A stretch of DNA of 64,000 bases from Hohaiivirga sp031546825 (GCA_031546825.1 JAVBJU010000017.1:1-64000); one strand, 5' to 3'. Counted from the first letter of the stretch, positions 17,523-26,011 are shown. Translations and numbers: made by a program. The notes: generated from the letters alone by a model not told the origin.

Positions 17523-18378
17523 GCATTCCACACAAGGGTGGCGGCGCGTCACCGAGGAGCGCACATTTGTCCGCCTTGCTCTCATCTTTGCGGCGGTGGT
17601 GTTTCTCTCGCTTGTCCTGCTGCTGCCGCTCGTATTGGTTTTCGTGGAAGCTTTGGCGCGCGGCTGGCAAGCCTACGCGAATGCGTTGGCCGAGCCCGAT
17701 GCCATGGCGGCGATGTGGTTGACGCTGACCGTTGCCGCTATCGTCGTTCCGCTCAATCTCGTGTTTGGCATTGCTGCGGCATGGGCTGTCGCCAAGTTCA
17801 ATTTTCCGGGAAAGAGCCTGCTGACCACGCTCATTGATCTCCCGTTCTCCGTCTCGCCAGTTGTGGCCGGATTGATCTATGTGCTGCTGTTCGGTGCCCA
17901 GAGCCTGATCGGGCCATGGCTGACCCGCCACGGTATTGAGATCATTTTCGCGCTGCCGGGCATGGTGTTGGCAACGCTGTTTGTCACCTTTCCTTTCGTT
18001 GCTCGCGAATTGATCCCGTTGATGCAGGAACAGGGCACTTCCGATGAAGAGGCGGCGTTGACGCTGGGCGCTTCCGGCTGGCGCATGTTCTTCACGGTGA
18101 CGCTGCCCAACGCCCGCTGGGCGTTGCTCTATGGGGTGTTGTTATGCAATGCGCGGGCGATGGGCGAATTTGGCGCGGTTTCAGTGGTGTCCGGGCATAT
18201 TCGCGGGCTCACCAACACTGTGCCGCTGCACGTGGAAATTCTCTATAACGAGTATAACTCAGTTGCGGCCTTCGCGGTGGCGTCTCTGCTGGCACTACTC
18301 GCAATTTTGACACTCATCGCCAAGGCATTGCTGGAATGGCGTTATGGCAACGAGCTTTCGGGCCGGAGAGGGCATTGA
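17515..18378 (+). CDS. cysW: Sulfate/thiosulfate ABC transporter permease CysW
   Basis: The second sulfate permease subunit, 287 residues with about six membrane helices. The family pattern is visible: AWAVAKFNFPGKSLLTTLIDLP near residue 85 (split at FPGK), PFSVSPVVAGLIYVLLFG, the EAA loop SDEEAALTLGASGWRMFF and ARAMGEFGAVSVVSGHIRG. It begins inside the end of cysT and is followed 36 bp later by cysA, so the three are one transcription unit. TM segments are GC-rich and codon use matches the neighbours. Confidence 0.94.
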   Translation: MSEHSTQGWRRVTEERTFVRLALIFAAVVFLSLVLLLPLVLVFVEALARGWQAYANALAEPDAMAAMWLTLTVAAIVVPLNLVFGIAAAWAVAKFNFPGKSLLTTLIDLPFSVSPVVAGLIYVLLFGAQSLIGPWLTRHGIEIIFALPGMVLATLFVTFPFVARELIPLMQEQGTSDEEAALTLGASGWRMFFTVTLPNARWALLYGVLLCNARAMGEFGAVSVVSGHIRGLTNTVPLHVEILYNEYNSVAAFAVASLLALLAILTLIAKALLEWRYGNELSGRRGH

Positions 18379-18414
18379 TATGAGGCCTGTTGCGCGGCCC
18401 TATGGGGTATCCCC

Positions 18415-19473
18415 ATGGAAATAACCATCTCGGGCGTCATGCGGGACTTCGGAACGGTGCCCGCCTTGCGGGGCATTGACCTCAAAGTGCGCTCAGGCGA
18501 ACTGATGGCGCTGCTTGGTCCATCCGGCTCCGGCAAGACCACATTGTTGCGGGTGATCGCCGGGCTCGAATATGCGGACGCTGGCCAAGTATTGTTCGGT
18601 GGTGAGGATGCGACCCGCATCCCGGTTCAGAAACGCAATGTCGGGTTCGTATTCCAGCATTATGCCCTGTTCCGCCACCTTAGCGTATTTGACAACATCG
18701 CTTACGGCCTGAGATGCCGGCCACGAACGCAGCGGCCCTCGCGGCGTGATATTCGTGAGCGAGTGCTGGAATTGCTTGATCTGGTGCAGCTTCCCGATTG
18801 TGCCAATCGTTTTCCCAGCCAGCTTTCGGGCGGTCAGCGGCAGCGGGTGGCGTTGGCGCGCGCGCTGGCGGTGGAGCCGAAGGTGTTGCTGCTTGATGAG
18901 CCGTTTGGTGCACTCGATGCCAAAGTGCGCAAAGACCTGCGCCGTTGGCTGCGGGAGATCCATGAGCGCACCGGCCAGACAACCATTTTTGTGACCCATG
19001 ATCAGGATGAAGCCATTGAACTTGCTGACCGTGTGGCGGTGCTCAACAATGGCCTCCTGGAACAGGTGGGCACGCCAGATGAAGTCTATGATGAGCCCGC
19101 CACCGCCTTCGTGATGGCCTTCATTGGAGATACGGCGCGGGTTGTTGCGGAAATTAGCGATGGTTCGGTATGGGTCAACGGCGGCAAGGTGCCGCTAACG
19201 CCTCCGGCTGATTTCAGTGGGCAAGTGGAGCTGTTTGTTCGCCCGTGGGATCTCAAGGCCGCAGGTGCCGATGAACCGGCGCATCTTGAAGGAGTGGTGC
19301 GCATGAGCCGCCGGGTTGGCAATATCCGCCGTGCCCAGGTGATGCTCGATGAAAACAACGCCATCGAGATTGATCTGCCGCTATGGTCGACCATTGAAGC
19401 GGGTACACCGATCCGCCTTGCTGTGACCCGCGCCAGATTTTTCCATGACGGGAAGTCAGGATTGACGGGGTGA
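18415..19473 (+). CDS. cysA: Sulfate/thiosulfate ABC transporter ATP-binding protein CysA
   Basis: The ATPase subunit of sulfate import, 352 residues. Walker A GPSGSGKTTLL is near residue 38, the Q-loop is VFQHYALFRHLSVFDNIAYGL, the signature is LSGGQRQRVALARALA, Walker B is VLLLDEPFGALDAKVRKDLR (cut before W) and the H-loop is FVTHDQDEA. A TOBE-like C-terminal domain follows (VELFVRPWDLK). Sequences like FGALDAKVRKDLRRWLR are characteristic of CysA and separate it from the FbpC 3 kb away. It is the last gene of cysTWA; an oligopeptide-type binding protein starts 58 bp later. Confidence 0.94.
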   Translation: MEITISGVMRDFGTVPALRGIDLKVRSGELMALLGPSGSGKTTLLRVIAGLEYADAGQVLFGGEDATRIPVQKRNVGFVFQHYALFRHLSVFDNIAYGLRCRPRTQRPSRRDIRERVLELLDLVQLPDCANRFPSQLSGGQRQRVALARALAVEPKVLLLDEPFGALDAKVRKDLRRWLREIHERTGQTTIFVTHDQDEAIELADRVAVLNNGLLEQVGTPDEVYDEPATAFVMAFIGDTARVVAEISDGSVWVNGGKVPLTPPADFSGQVELFVRPWDLKAAGADEPAHLEGVVRMSRRVGNIRRAQVMLDENNAIEIDLPLWSTIEAGTPIRLAVTRARFFHDGKSGLTG

Positions 19474-19531
19474 ATTATCCATGCGACCTCGGGAAACATG
19501 GCATCAGGAATGAAAGCGATAGGGTTTCGAT

Positions 19532-21013
19532 ATGAGAGCAGGATTATGGGCGACGGTGCTGAGCTTTATGGTTCTCTCCATCGCGCACGCCGCCCCCAGA
19601 AATGACCTCATCGTCGGGATGCCGGTGGAGCCGCCGGGCCTTGATCCGACCATCGCTGCCCCCACCCATATCCGCGAAGTGGTGCAGGCCAATGTGTTCG
19701 AAGGGCTGGTGCGGATATCCGAAACCGGCACCGTAGAGCCCTTGCTCGCCAAAAGCTGGACGGTTTCGCCGGATGGGCTGACATACACCTTCCAGCTCAG
19801 GGAAAACGCGCATTTCCACGATGGCACGCGGTTTGATTCGGCCATTGTCAAATACAGTTTCGAGCGCGCGGCCTCTCCCATTTCCACCAATGCGCAAAAG
19901 CAGATCTTCCTGCCCATCGCTGCCATCGAAACACCCTCGCCACAGATTGCCATCGTGCGCCTCAAACGACCGTTTGGTGACTTTCTCTATTACCTTGGCT
20001 GGGGCGACGCGGTGATGGTGGCACCGGGAAGCGCCGCTGAAAATCGAGCAACGCCCATTGGCACCGGACCCTTCCGCTTCAAGCGATGGGTACGCGGCAG
20101 CCAGGTCGAGCTGGTTCGCAATGAAAGCTACTGGCAGCAGGGCAAGCCCAAACTCAATGCGGTGACATTTCGCTTCATTGCCGACCCACAAGCCCAGGCC
20201 GCCGCCGTCAATTCCGGCACGGTCGATGCGTTTCCCAACATTGCGACGCCCGAACTGATCGCGCAATGGAAAAACAACCCGCGCTTCACCGTCGCCATAG
20301 GCCGCACCGAAGGTGAGGTAGTGGCGGGAATGAACAATACGCGAAAGCCCTTTGATGATGTGCGGGTGCGGCGTGCCCTCATGCACGCTGTCGACCGAAA
20401 CGGTATCATCGAAGGGGCGTATGGCGGTTACGGTACGCCGATTGGCAGCCATTTCTCACACAATCACCCGGCTTATGTTGATATGACCGGGCGTATTCCT
20501 TACGACCCTGCCAAGGCGCGGATGCTTCTGGCGGAAGCGGGGTATCCCAACGGCTTCAGCTTCACAATCAAAACGCCGCAAATGATTTATGCCAGCCGCA
20601 CAGCGGAACTCATGGCTGCCTATTTCGCCGATATCGGCGTGAAAGCGACCGTTGAAACCACGGAATTTCCCGCCAAGTGGATCGCCGATGTTTTCCAGAG
20701 GAAAGACTACGACATGACCATTGTCGCCCATGCCGAGCCTTTGGATATCGGGATTTATGCGCGCGATGGCTATTATTTTAATTACCGCAATGACGCCTTT
20801 CGCCAGTTGATGGGCCGGATCGACGGCACGCCCGGCGAGACGCAGAGGTTTGATCTCTACCGTCAGGCCGAGAAAATGCTGGCCGATGACGTTCCGGCAC
20901 TGTTTCTGTTTCAGCTACCCAAGCTCGGGGTGTGGAATGCGAAACTCAAGGGATTATGGACCACAACTCCAATTCCCGTGAACGATGTGACCGAAACCCA
21001 TTGGACGGATTGA
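19532..21013 (+). CDS. ABC transporter binding protein, peptide/nickel (SBP_bac_5) family
   Basis: A periplasmic solute-binding protein of 493 residues with a signal peptide ending SIAHA. It belongs to the large family-5 group for peptides, nickel and related ligands: GLDPTIAAPTHIREVVQANVF (split) opens the mature part, followed by LAKSWTVSPDGLTYTFQLRENAHFHDGT (split) and GTGPFRFKRWVRGSQVELVRNESYW (split). Two matching permease genes follow (21051, 22031), but no ATPase genes. The ligand cannot be told from sequence. Position just after cysA allows sulfur-containing peptides or glutathione as a guess only. Confidence 0.88.
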   Translation: MRAGLWATVLSFMVLSIAHAAPRNDLIVGMPVEPPGLDPTIAAPTHIREVVQANVFEGLVRISETGTVEPLLAKSWTVSPDGLTYTFQLRENAHFHDGTRFDSAIVKYSFERAASPISTNAQKQIFLPIAAIETPSPQIAIVRLKRPFGDFLYYLGWGDAVMVAPGSAAENRATPIGTGPFRFKRWVRGSQVELVRNESYWQQGKPKLNAVTFRFIADPQAQAAAVNSGTVDAFPNIATPELIAQWKNNPRFTVAIGRTEGEVVAGMNNTRKPFDDVRVRRALMHAVDRNGIIEGAYGGYGTPIGSHFSHNHPAYVDMTGRIPYDPAKARMLLAEAGYPNGFSFTIKTPQMIYASRTAELMAAYFADIGVKATVETTEFPAKWIADVFQRKDYDMTIVAHAEPLDIGIYARDGYYFNYRNDAFRQLMGRIDGTPGETQRFDLYRQAEKMLADDVPALFLFQLPKLGVWNAKLKGLWTTTPIPVNDVTETHWTD

Positions 21014-21050
21014 GTTTTGCAGGGTAAACGCTGATGCGGAAGGCGGGCGG

Positions 21051-22034
21051 ATGATGAGAGCCGTTCGCAGCGGGTCCCGGTCTTTCATGTTTCGACGCCT
21101 TGCTGCCAAGTTCGCGTCCGTCGTGCTCAGCCTCGCTACCGTCTCGGTCGTGGTGTTTCTGGCGCTCGACCTGTTGCCCGGTGACCCGGCGGCCATCCGT
21201 CTCGGTATGACGGTGGATGAGGGTACGCTGGCGGCGCTCCGCCATGAGATGGGCCTCGATCTGCCGTTGATGCAGCAGTATTTCAACTGGGTTTCCGGTA
21301 TTCTTCACGGCGACTTCGGCTCTTCACTCACCTACCACGTACCGGTTTCAACCCTGCTGCTTGATCGCCTCGGTGTGACCTTGCCATTGACCCTGATGGC
21401 CATTGCTCTCGCGGCGCTGGTCGGCATCGGTTACGGGGCAGTCGCGGCCTTCTATCGCAATGGCTTGTCTGATCGGCTGGGGCGTATATGCGCCCATACC
21501 GGGCTCGCCATCCCGAATTTCTGCTTTGGCCTGATGTTGGTTCTGGTGTTCTCTAACTGGTTGAGTTTTCTGCCTTCTGGTGGCTTTCCCGGTTGGTCTG
21601 CGGGTTTTTTTCCGGCGTTAAAAGCGCTGATTTTGCCCGCTCTCGCTCTGTCGTTCTCCCTGGCAGCAGTGCTGTTTCGTATTTCCAGGGCGGTGATGAT
21701 CGAGACCATCCGCGCTGATTTCGTGCGCACCGCCTTCGCCAAGGGCGTCTCGCGGTTCCGCATCATCTGGCGACACGCGCTGCCCAATAGTCTGCACCCG
21801 GTGCTGACCGTGCTCGGATTGCAGATTTCACTGCTGATAGCCGGGACATTTCTGGTGGAGAGTGTGTTTAACCTGCCTGGTATCGGGCAACTCGCCCTGA
21901 ATGCTATGATGCAGCGCGATTTCACCGTGATCCGCGCATTGGCGCTGCTGATGGCAGGTGCGGTGATTGTCATTAATGCAGTGATTGATCTCACGCAGGC
22001 GCTGCTCGATCCACGATTGAGGGGCGGGGCATGA
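21051..22034 (+). CDS. ABC transporter permease, DppB/OppB-type
   Basis: The first membrane subunit of the family-5 importer, 327 residues, about six helices. Family marks are FLALDLLPGDPAAIRLG near residue 40, the MGLDLPLMQQYFNWVSGILHGDFGSS segment (split) and the EAA-type loop FVRTAFAKGVSRFRIIWRHALPNSLHPVL (split at RIIW). An ATG two codons in is an alternative start. It overlaps the next permease by 4 bp (ATGA). The operon as seen is binding protein, DppB-like, DppC-like. Confidence 0.9.
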   Translation: MMRAVRSGSRSFMFRRLAAKFASVVLSLATVSVVVFLALDLLPGDPAAIRLGMTVDEGTLAALRHEMGLDLPLMQQYFNWVSGILHGDFGSSLTYHVPVSTLLLDRLGVTLPLTLMAIALAALVGIGYGAVAAFYRNGLSDRLGRICAHTGLAIPNFCFGLMLVLVFSNWLSFLPSGGFPGWSAGFFPALKALILPALALSFSLAAVLFRISRAVMIETIRADFVRTAFAKGVSRFRIIWRHALPNSLHPVLTVLGLQISLLIAGTFLVESVFNLPGIGQLALNAMMQRDFTVIRALALLMAGAVIVINAVIDLTQALLDPRLRGGA

Positions 22035-22867
22035 CTTTTCTTGGATATCTCCGACGCAACCCGGCGCTCGCCATCGGGCTTGTTCTGACATTGTCGCTTA
22101 TCGCAATCGCGGTGCTGTCGCTCGTGTGGACGCCGGACAACCCCACAGTGCCGCGTATGAATTTACGTCTGCGTGGGCCGTTTGAAGCAGGGTTGCTGGG
22201 AACCGACCGTTTCGGGCGGGACATGCTGTCGCGCATCATCATTGGCGCGCGAACCACGCTGATTATCGCCTGGCCAGCCGTTCTGATTGGCGCAAGTATT
22301 GGTATTCTCCTCGCCTCTCTCGCGGCCAGTCGCCGGGGCTGGATCGAAGAAGTCATCATGCGCGCCTGCGATATCACCTTCGCTTTTCCGGCGCTTATCG
22401 TTGCCATCATGATCAACACAGCGGTCAATGGCGGAGCCATGGCAGCGGCATGGGCAATCGCCCTGTTCAATATCCCGGTTTTCGCGCGTGTCGCCCGTAA
22501 TGCTGCGCGCAAGATATGGGCGATGGATTATGTGTTGGCCGCCAAGGCGGCGGGCAAGACCCGCTGGGCCATCGCTATCCAGGATGTGCTTCCCAATATC
22601 GTGGGCATTCTTCTCATCCAGCTCATGGTGCAACTGGCGATGGCCATCGTTATGGAGGCCGGTTTTGCCTATGTGGGCATCGGCGTGCCGCCAACAGAAC
22701 CAAGCTGGGGACGGATGTTGCGTGACGGGCAGGATGCCCTCGGCGTGGCGCCTCATCTGATTCTGGCACCCGGTGCGGCCATTGCTTTTGCGGTCTTGGG
22801 GCTCAATCTTTTGAGCGATGGGCTGCGGGAGTTGTTTGATACGGGGCAGTCGCGCGGGAAAAAATGA
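22031..22867 (+). CDS. ABC transporter permease, DppC/OppC-type
   Basis: The second membrane subunit, 278 residues, about six helices. Family features are the short cytoplasmic lead, LGTDRFGRDMLSRIIIGARTTL (split after RDML), DITFAFPALIVAIMI, the coupling loop DYVLAAKAAGKTRWAIAIQDVLP (split) and the typical end PTEPSWGRMLRDGQDALG. It would normally be followed by the ATPase genes dppD and dppF, but a tRNA gene comes next. The ATPases must therefore be encoded elsewhere or shared with another system. Confidence 0.9.
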   Translation: MTFLGYLRRNPALAIGLVLTLSLIAIAVLSLVWTPDNPTVPRMNLRLRGPFEAGLLGTDRFGRDMLSRIIIGARTTLIIAWPAVLIGASIGILLASLAASRRGWIEEVIMRACDITFAFPALIVAIMINTAVNGGAMAAAWAIALFNIPVFARVARNAARKIWAMDYVLAAKAAGKTRWAIAIQDVLPNIVGILLIQLMVQLAMAIVMEAGFAYVGIGVPPTEPSWGRMLRDGQDALGVAPHLILAPGAAIAFAVLGLNLLSDGLRELFDTGQSRGKK

Positions 22868-23055
22868 GAACCTGTCGTTTCTGCGTTATCGGCGGAAAGC
22901 AGCCATAATTGAAGCGGGGAGTGTGCTTTTTCGCTGCCTTCTGCCCCTGAAAATGCATTTTTTCAGTTTCTTCACATCTGCCGTCTTGCGCTTCGCAACG
23001 CCATGTGGCACTAACGGCCATCCTTGCTGCATCCGCTTTGTGGATGCGGCTAGAT

Positions 23056-23130
23056 GCTGCTGTAGCTCAGTGGTAGAGCACTCCATTGGTAATGGAGAGG
23101 TCGACAGTTCAATCCTGTCTAGCAGCACCA
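23056..23130 (+). tRNA. tRNA-Thr (anticodon GGT)
   Basis: A 75-base cloverleaf: acceptor stem GCTGCTG / TAGCAGC (last pair G-T), D arm TAGCTCAGTGGTAGAGC, anticodon stem CTCCA / TGGAG with loop TTGGTAA giving anticodon GGT (reads ACC/ACT, threonine), and T arm GACAGTTCAATCCTGTC. The discriminator is A and the 3' CCA is encoded. A small inverted repeat (GCATCC / GGATGC, 23029-23047) lies just upstream. Confidence 0.96.
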
Positions 23131-23404
23131 TTCTCTTCTCAGGGGCGTATTGTCCGGAAGAATGGTCTTTTTTGGCTTTGCCATTCCCCAAACATCTGAA
23201 TTTGCAGAAGTGGTGAAAGCCGCTTGCTTGCGTGCAAGTCATCTGGCTGCAATGCCGCCAGTGTCAATATGACCGGATGCGCGTGGCGTGTTGGCTCTCC
23301 CCATGACCCATGGAGTGGTGTAAGCAAACATCACAGATTCACCGCCGTCGAGCGGCCCGGCTTTTGCCATGGGCCGATGCATTTCGAAGCCAGGACAGAA
23401 CACC

Positions 23405-24040
23405 ATGCCGCTTTCCCCGCTTTTTACCGATGCCGAGCGCACCGAATTCGGCGCTTGTTTCCGCTTGCTGGCGACTGTTTTGCGGTTCAGCCCCGAAGCG
23501 CCAGATGTTGCGCCGTTTCTCGGTATCGTTCGAGATCGGCTCCTTGGCGTCGCATGGCCGTGTGGGGAAGAGGCGCAACTTGATGCCATCAATACGCTCA
23601 TGGTGACAGATCTTGATATGGCGGGCCTGCGCGAGGCTTACCAGCGCCTGTTCATTGGCCCCAACGCCTTTGAAGCTCCGGCGTGGGGATCGGTTTATCT
23701 CGATAAGGAAAGCGTGCTGTTTGGCGACAGCACATTGGAGCTACGTTCCTTTCTCTCCGGGCGCGGTGCTGCACTCGACAGCGGCATGAACGAGCCGGAA
23801 GATCATATTGGCCTGCTGCTGTGGCTCGTCTCAGATTTTCTGGTGGCGGCCGATGATGCTGCGGCCACGGAAGTGCTCGAACACCACATTCTGCCATGGA
23901 GTGGGCGCTATCTTGAGTTGCTTGCGGCCCATGCGGGGCATCCGTTTTATGAAGGACTGTCTCACCTCATAACGCTGACCCTTGCGGAAATGGTGAGAAT
24001 AAGTGGCGCGAAGCCCGTAAGCAAAACCCTTTATCGCTAA
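23405..24040 (+). CDS. TorD/DmsD-family molybdoenzyme assembly chaperone
   Basis: A cytoplasmic helical chaperone, about 211 residues from the ATG at 23405 (AGGA nine bases upstream). Members bind the twin-arginine leader of a molybdopterin oxidoreductase until its cofactor is inserted. Family features are YQRLFIGPNAFEAPAWGSVYLDKE (split), the EPEDHIGLLLWLVSDFL motif near residue 138, and HILPWSGRYLELLAAHAGHPFYEGL (split). It stands alone: no molybdoenzyme subunit is encoded within the window, so its client is unknown. A twin-arginine protein at 26354 exists but has no molybdopterin domain. Confidence 0.85.
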   Translation: MPLSPLFTDAERTEFGACFRLLATVLRFSPEAPDVAPFLGIVRDRLLGVAWPCGEEAQLDAINTLMVTDLDMAGLREAYQRLFIGPNAFEAPAWGSVYLDKESVLFGDSTLELRSFLSGRGAALDSGMNEPEDHIGLLLWLVSDFLVAADDAAATEVLEHHILPWSGRYLELLAAHAGHPFYEGLSHLITLTLAEMVRISGAKPVSKTLYR

Positions 24041-24093
24041 GCCTTGGCAGTTCGGCGGCAGAGTTGAAGGACGCGCTGCCGCCGGGCCTCAAG

Positions 24094-24354
24094 TTATCCG
24101 TGGTGGGTGGTTTTGGCATGATGCGCCGTGCTGTGCGTGACTGGCGCGGGGGAATGCGGAGCGTTCGTGCTGAACCCGATGCAATCAGCTTCTTGCGGAT
24201 TTTGAAAACAGGACATCCGTTCGAAATGGTACATGGAGTCGATATCGGTTTCGACTGGCCAGTTACCGATGCTCGCGCTTTGTGCAAAAGCTGCTGGAGT
24301 GAAAATAAGGCCGGTACTTAATACAACAGAAGAAAAAATAATTTCTGTGCTCAT
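24094..24354 (-). CDS. Small secreted protein with Cys pair and His-rich tail, unknown
   Basis: 86 residues, opposite to and convergent with the TorD-like gene. The N-terminus (MSTEIIFSSVVLSTGLIFTPAAFA, likely cleaved before QS) is a credible signal peptide, with AAAGAAG upstream of the ATG. The mature 60 residues have two cysteines spaced by nine residues (SCFQNPQEADC), which could form a disulfide, and a C-terminal run rich in His, Thr and Pro. No family is recognised. The opposite-strand frame 24064-24321 lacks any such features and is treated as a shadow. Metal binding in the periplasm is possible but unproven. Confidence 0.5.
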   Translation of the reverse strand: MSTEIIFSSVVLSTGLIFTPAAFAQSASIGNWPVETDIDSMYHFERMSCFQNPQEADCIGFSTNAPHSPAPVTHSTAHHAKTTHHG

Positions 24355-24669
24355 TTCAATAACTTCTTTATCGGATGAATACCGCCAGGAGGCCAGTTAG
24401 CAGATATGTTTGGTGCTGAAATATCCGAAAATGTCCTCCGTGAAGCTTAATATAAACCCATCAATGGCGGCATAAAGGCATGGTTATTTTCTGGATACTT
24501 AAATTATCGTTATAAATTTTTAATGATCCAGTGGTCTGCCTCGAGCGCAGGCGGTCACGTTGACGTCATGGCTTCGTTGCGAGCTCTCGAGCGGCGGGGG
24601 CCGCACAATTTTCGTTTTCATGTTATATTCAGTTTTTATGGGCATAATGACCGTGATCAGGAGGATGCG
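24355..24669. other. Intergenic region with divergent leaders
   Basis: 315 bp with no supportable gene. The left 180 bp is AT-rich and would hold the promoter of the small secreted protein on the minus strand. The right end carries TATATT and a strong GGAGG ribosome site for the lipoprotein at 24670. I see no clear operator or riboswitch. Confidence 0.5.
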
Positions 24670-25188
24670 ATGAAGAAAATAATACTCGGCCTCGCGCTGT
24701 CGTTGACCACGCTTCTCGCGGGCTGCGGTTATTCTGGGGGCTATCCTGGGTATTCCAGCGGTTACGGCTATGGATACAGCTATCCGTATGCCGGTGGCTA
24801 CTATGGCGGTTCCTATGGCTATTACGGTGGGGGATCGCGTTATTATGGTCGCCCCTATGGCTACGGGTATGGTTATGGATCGGGTTACTACGGCCGCCCT
24901 TATGGCTATGGTCGTCCCGGCTATGGTCGTCCCGATTATGGCCGACCTGGTTATGGCCGCCCCGGTTACGGCGGTTCTGGTTACGGACGCCCGTACTCGC
25001 CCGGTGCTTATCCTGGCGGCGGTGTCCATTCCGGACGCTATCCGGGTACCGGGCAGGGCCTGCGCTCTTCCGGAGTGATGCGTTCGTATGGAGGAGCCCG
25101 CCCATCTGCGCCGATGGGTCATTCTGGCGGAGGAGGCCGCGGCGGTGGCTATGGTGGTGGCCGGCCGGGTGGTGGCTTCCAAAGATAA
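24670..25188 (+). CDS. Glycine/tyrosine-rich repetitive lipoprotein
   Basis: 172 residues. The ATG at 24670 is chosen because GGAGG precedes it and a lipoprotein signal results: MKKIILGLALSLTTLLAGC with lipobox LAGC, Cys19 lipidated. The rest is low complexity, dominated by Gly, Tyr, Arg and Pro, with short repeats GYGRP / GYGRPD and YYGRPYGYG in the middle and a Gly-rich, basic tail. No enzyme fold is apparent; a surface or cell-wall-interacting role is an inference. At DNA level the repeats are slippage-prone, so length may differ between strains. No obvious operon partner. Confidence 0.75.
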   Translation: MKKIILGLALSLTTLLAGCGYSGGYPGYSSGYGYGYSYPYAGGYYGGSYGYYGGGSRYYGRPYGYGYGYGSGYYGRPYGYGRPGYGRPDYGRPGYGRPGYGGSGYGRPYSPGAYPGGGVHSGRYPGTGQGLRSSGVMRSYGGARPSAPMGHSGGGGRGGGYGGGRPGGGFQR

Positions 25189-25559
25189 GCTGATCCAGTT
25201 TATGGGCTGGCTGCTCAAGCCAGCCCCCAATCACGCATTATTTTGAAACATTTTCCGGGATGTGCCGTATCAGGCGCAGCGGCTTTCTGCGCCGATGCGC
25301 GGAATGCTGTGCGCGTTGTCCCCAATGCTTTCCCCCATATACTTTGGCCTGATGTGCAAACGATAGGAGTAATATCAGGCCAATGTCTGGGGTTGAGCCA
25401 AAAGGTCAAATAATAACACTTAAAAAATCCGAGATCTGCCCATCATAATTATGCCTTAAATGAAGTTAGATTGGCCGACCTCAAATCAATAGTGGCAACG
25501 CATGCCCATGCGCTCGCCTAGTCTGAAACTCTTTCCACCAAACAAAAATATGAGGCTAA
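25189..25559. other. Intergenic region with a 10-bp inverted repeat
   Basis: 371 bp without a supportable gene. It contains a perfect inverted repeat, TTGGCCTGAT (25344-25353) and ATCAGGCCAA (25374-25383), separated by 20 bases that include a GGAG. A 21-codon frame starts at 25383 (MSGVEPKGQIITLKKS), but its ribosome-site spacing is poor. The downstream part is AT-rich and probably holds the promoter of the RlpA-like gene. Confidence 0.5.
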
Positions 25560-25913
25560 ATGAGACTGAAAATATTCGCTGCTGTAGCGTTCGTTTTGTC
25601 CTGCGCGCCGGTACAGGCCGAAACCGGGACAGGGGAAGCGTCGTGGTACGGGTCGGAATCCGGTTCCCACACCGCCAATGGCGAGCGCTTCCGCCCCATG
25701 GGCAAAACCGTTGCCCATCGTTCGTTACCGTTCGGAACCGTACTCCAGATTACTGATCGGGCCTCCGGTCGTAGCGTGACCTGCCGTGTTACCGATCGCG
25801 GGCCAGCGCGTTGGACGGGTCGGATATTGGACCTGTCACGCGGTTGCGCGACGGATCTCGGGATTGTCGGACGGGGCAAGGCGATTGTGGACTATCAGAT
25901 TGTCAGTCGGTAG
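25560..25913 (+). CDS. Short RlpA-like double-psi beta-barrel protein, secreted
   Basis: 117 residues with a signal peptide (MRLKIFAAVAFVLSCAPVQA). The mature part is only a RlpA-type double-psi beta-barrel: GEASWYGSESGSHTANGERF, AHRSLPFGTVLQITD, VTDRGPARWTGRILDLSRG. RlpA proteins bind denuded peptidoglycan glycan strands, and some cut them as lytic transglycosylases. The usual C-terminal SPOR domain is absent, so septal targeting is not expected. The barrel's Asp and His region is preserved, but activity is untested. TGAGG lies five bases before the ATG; a terminator follows. Confidence 0.82.
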   Translation: MRLKIFAAVAFVLSCAPVQAETGTGEASWYGSESGSHTANGERFRPMGKTVAHRSLPFGTVLQITDRASGRSVTCRVTDRGPARWTGRILDLSRGCATDLGIVGRGKAIVDYQIVSR

Positions 25914-25941
25914 CTCTTCGTGAGATAGACGCTAAAACAAG

Positions 25942-25973
25942 AAGGCTGCGACTAAAAAGGCGCAGCCTTTTTT
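25942..25973 (+). terminator. rho-independent terminator of the RlpA-like gene
   Basis: A 9-bp stem AAGGCTGCG / CGCAGCCTT with a 10-base loop is followed by a TTTT run. It lies 28 bp past the stop, between convergent genes. Confidence 0.85.
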
Positions 25974-26011
25974 GTGACATGGCGAGCGCCAAGCGTCACG
26001 AGCGCCATGTC

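Noticed and set aside
19544..20452. 302-codon minus-strand frame within the peptide-binding protein gene
   Set aside because: Shadow of the SBP gene, no motif or ribosome site.
24064..24321. 85-codon plus-strand frame opposite the small secreted protein
   Set aside because: No signal peptide or family; the minus-strand reading has both a signal peptide and a ribosome site.
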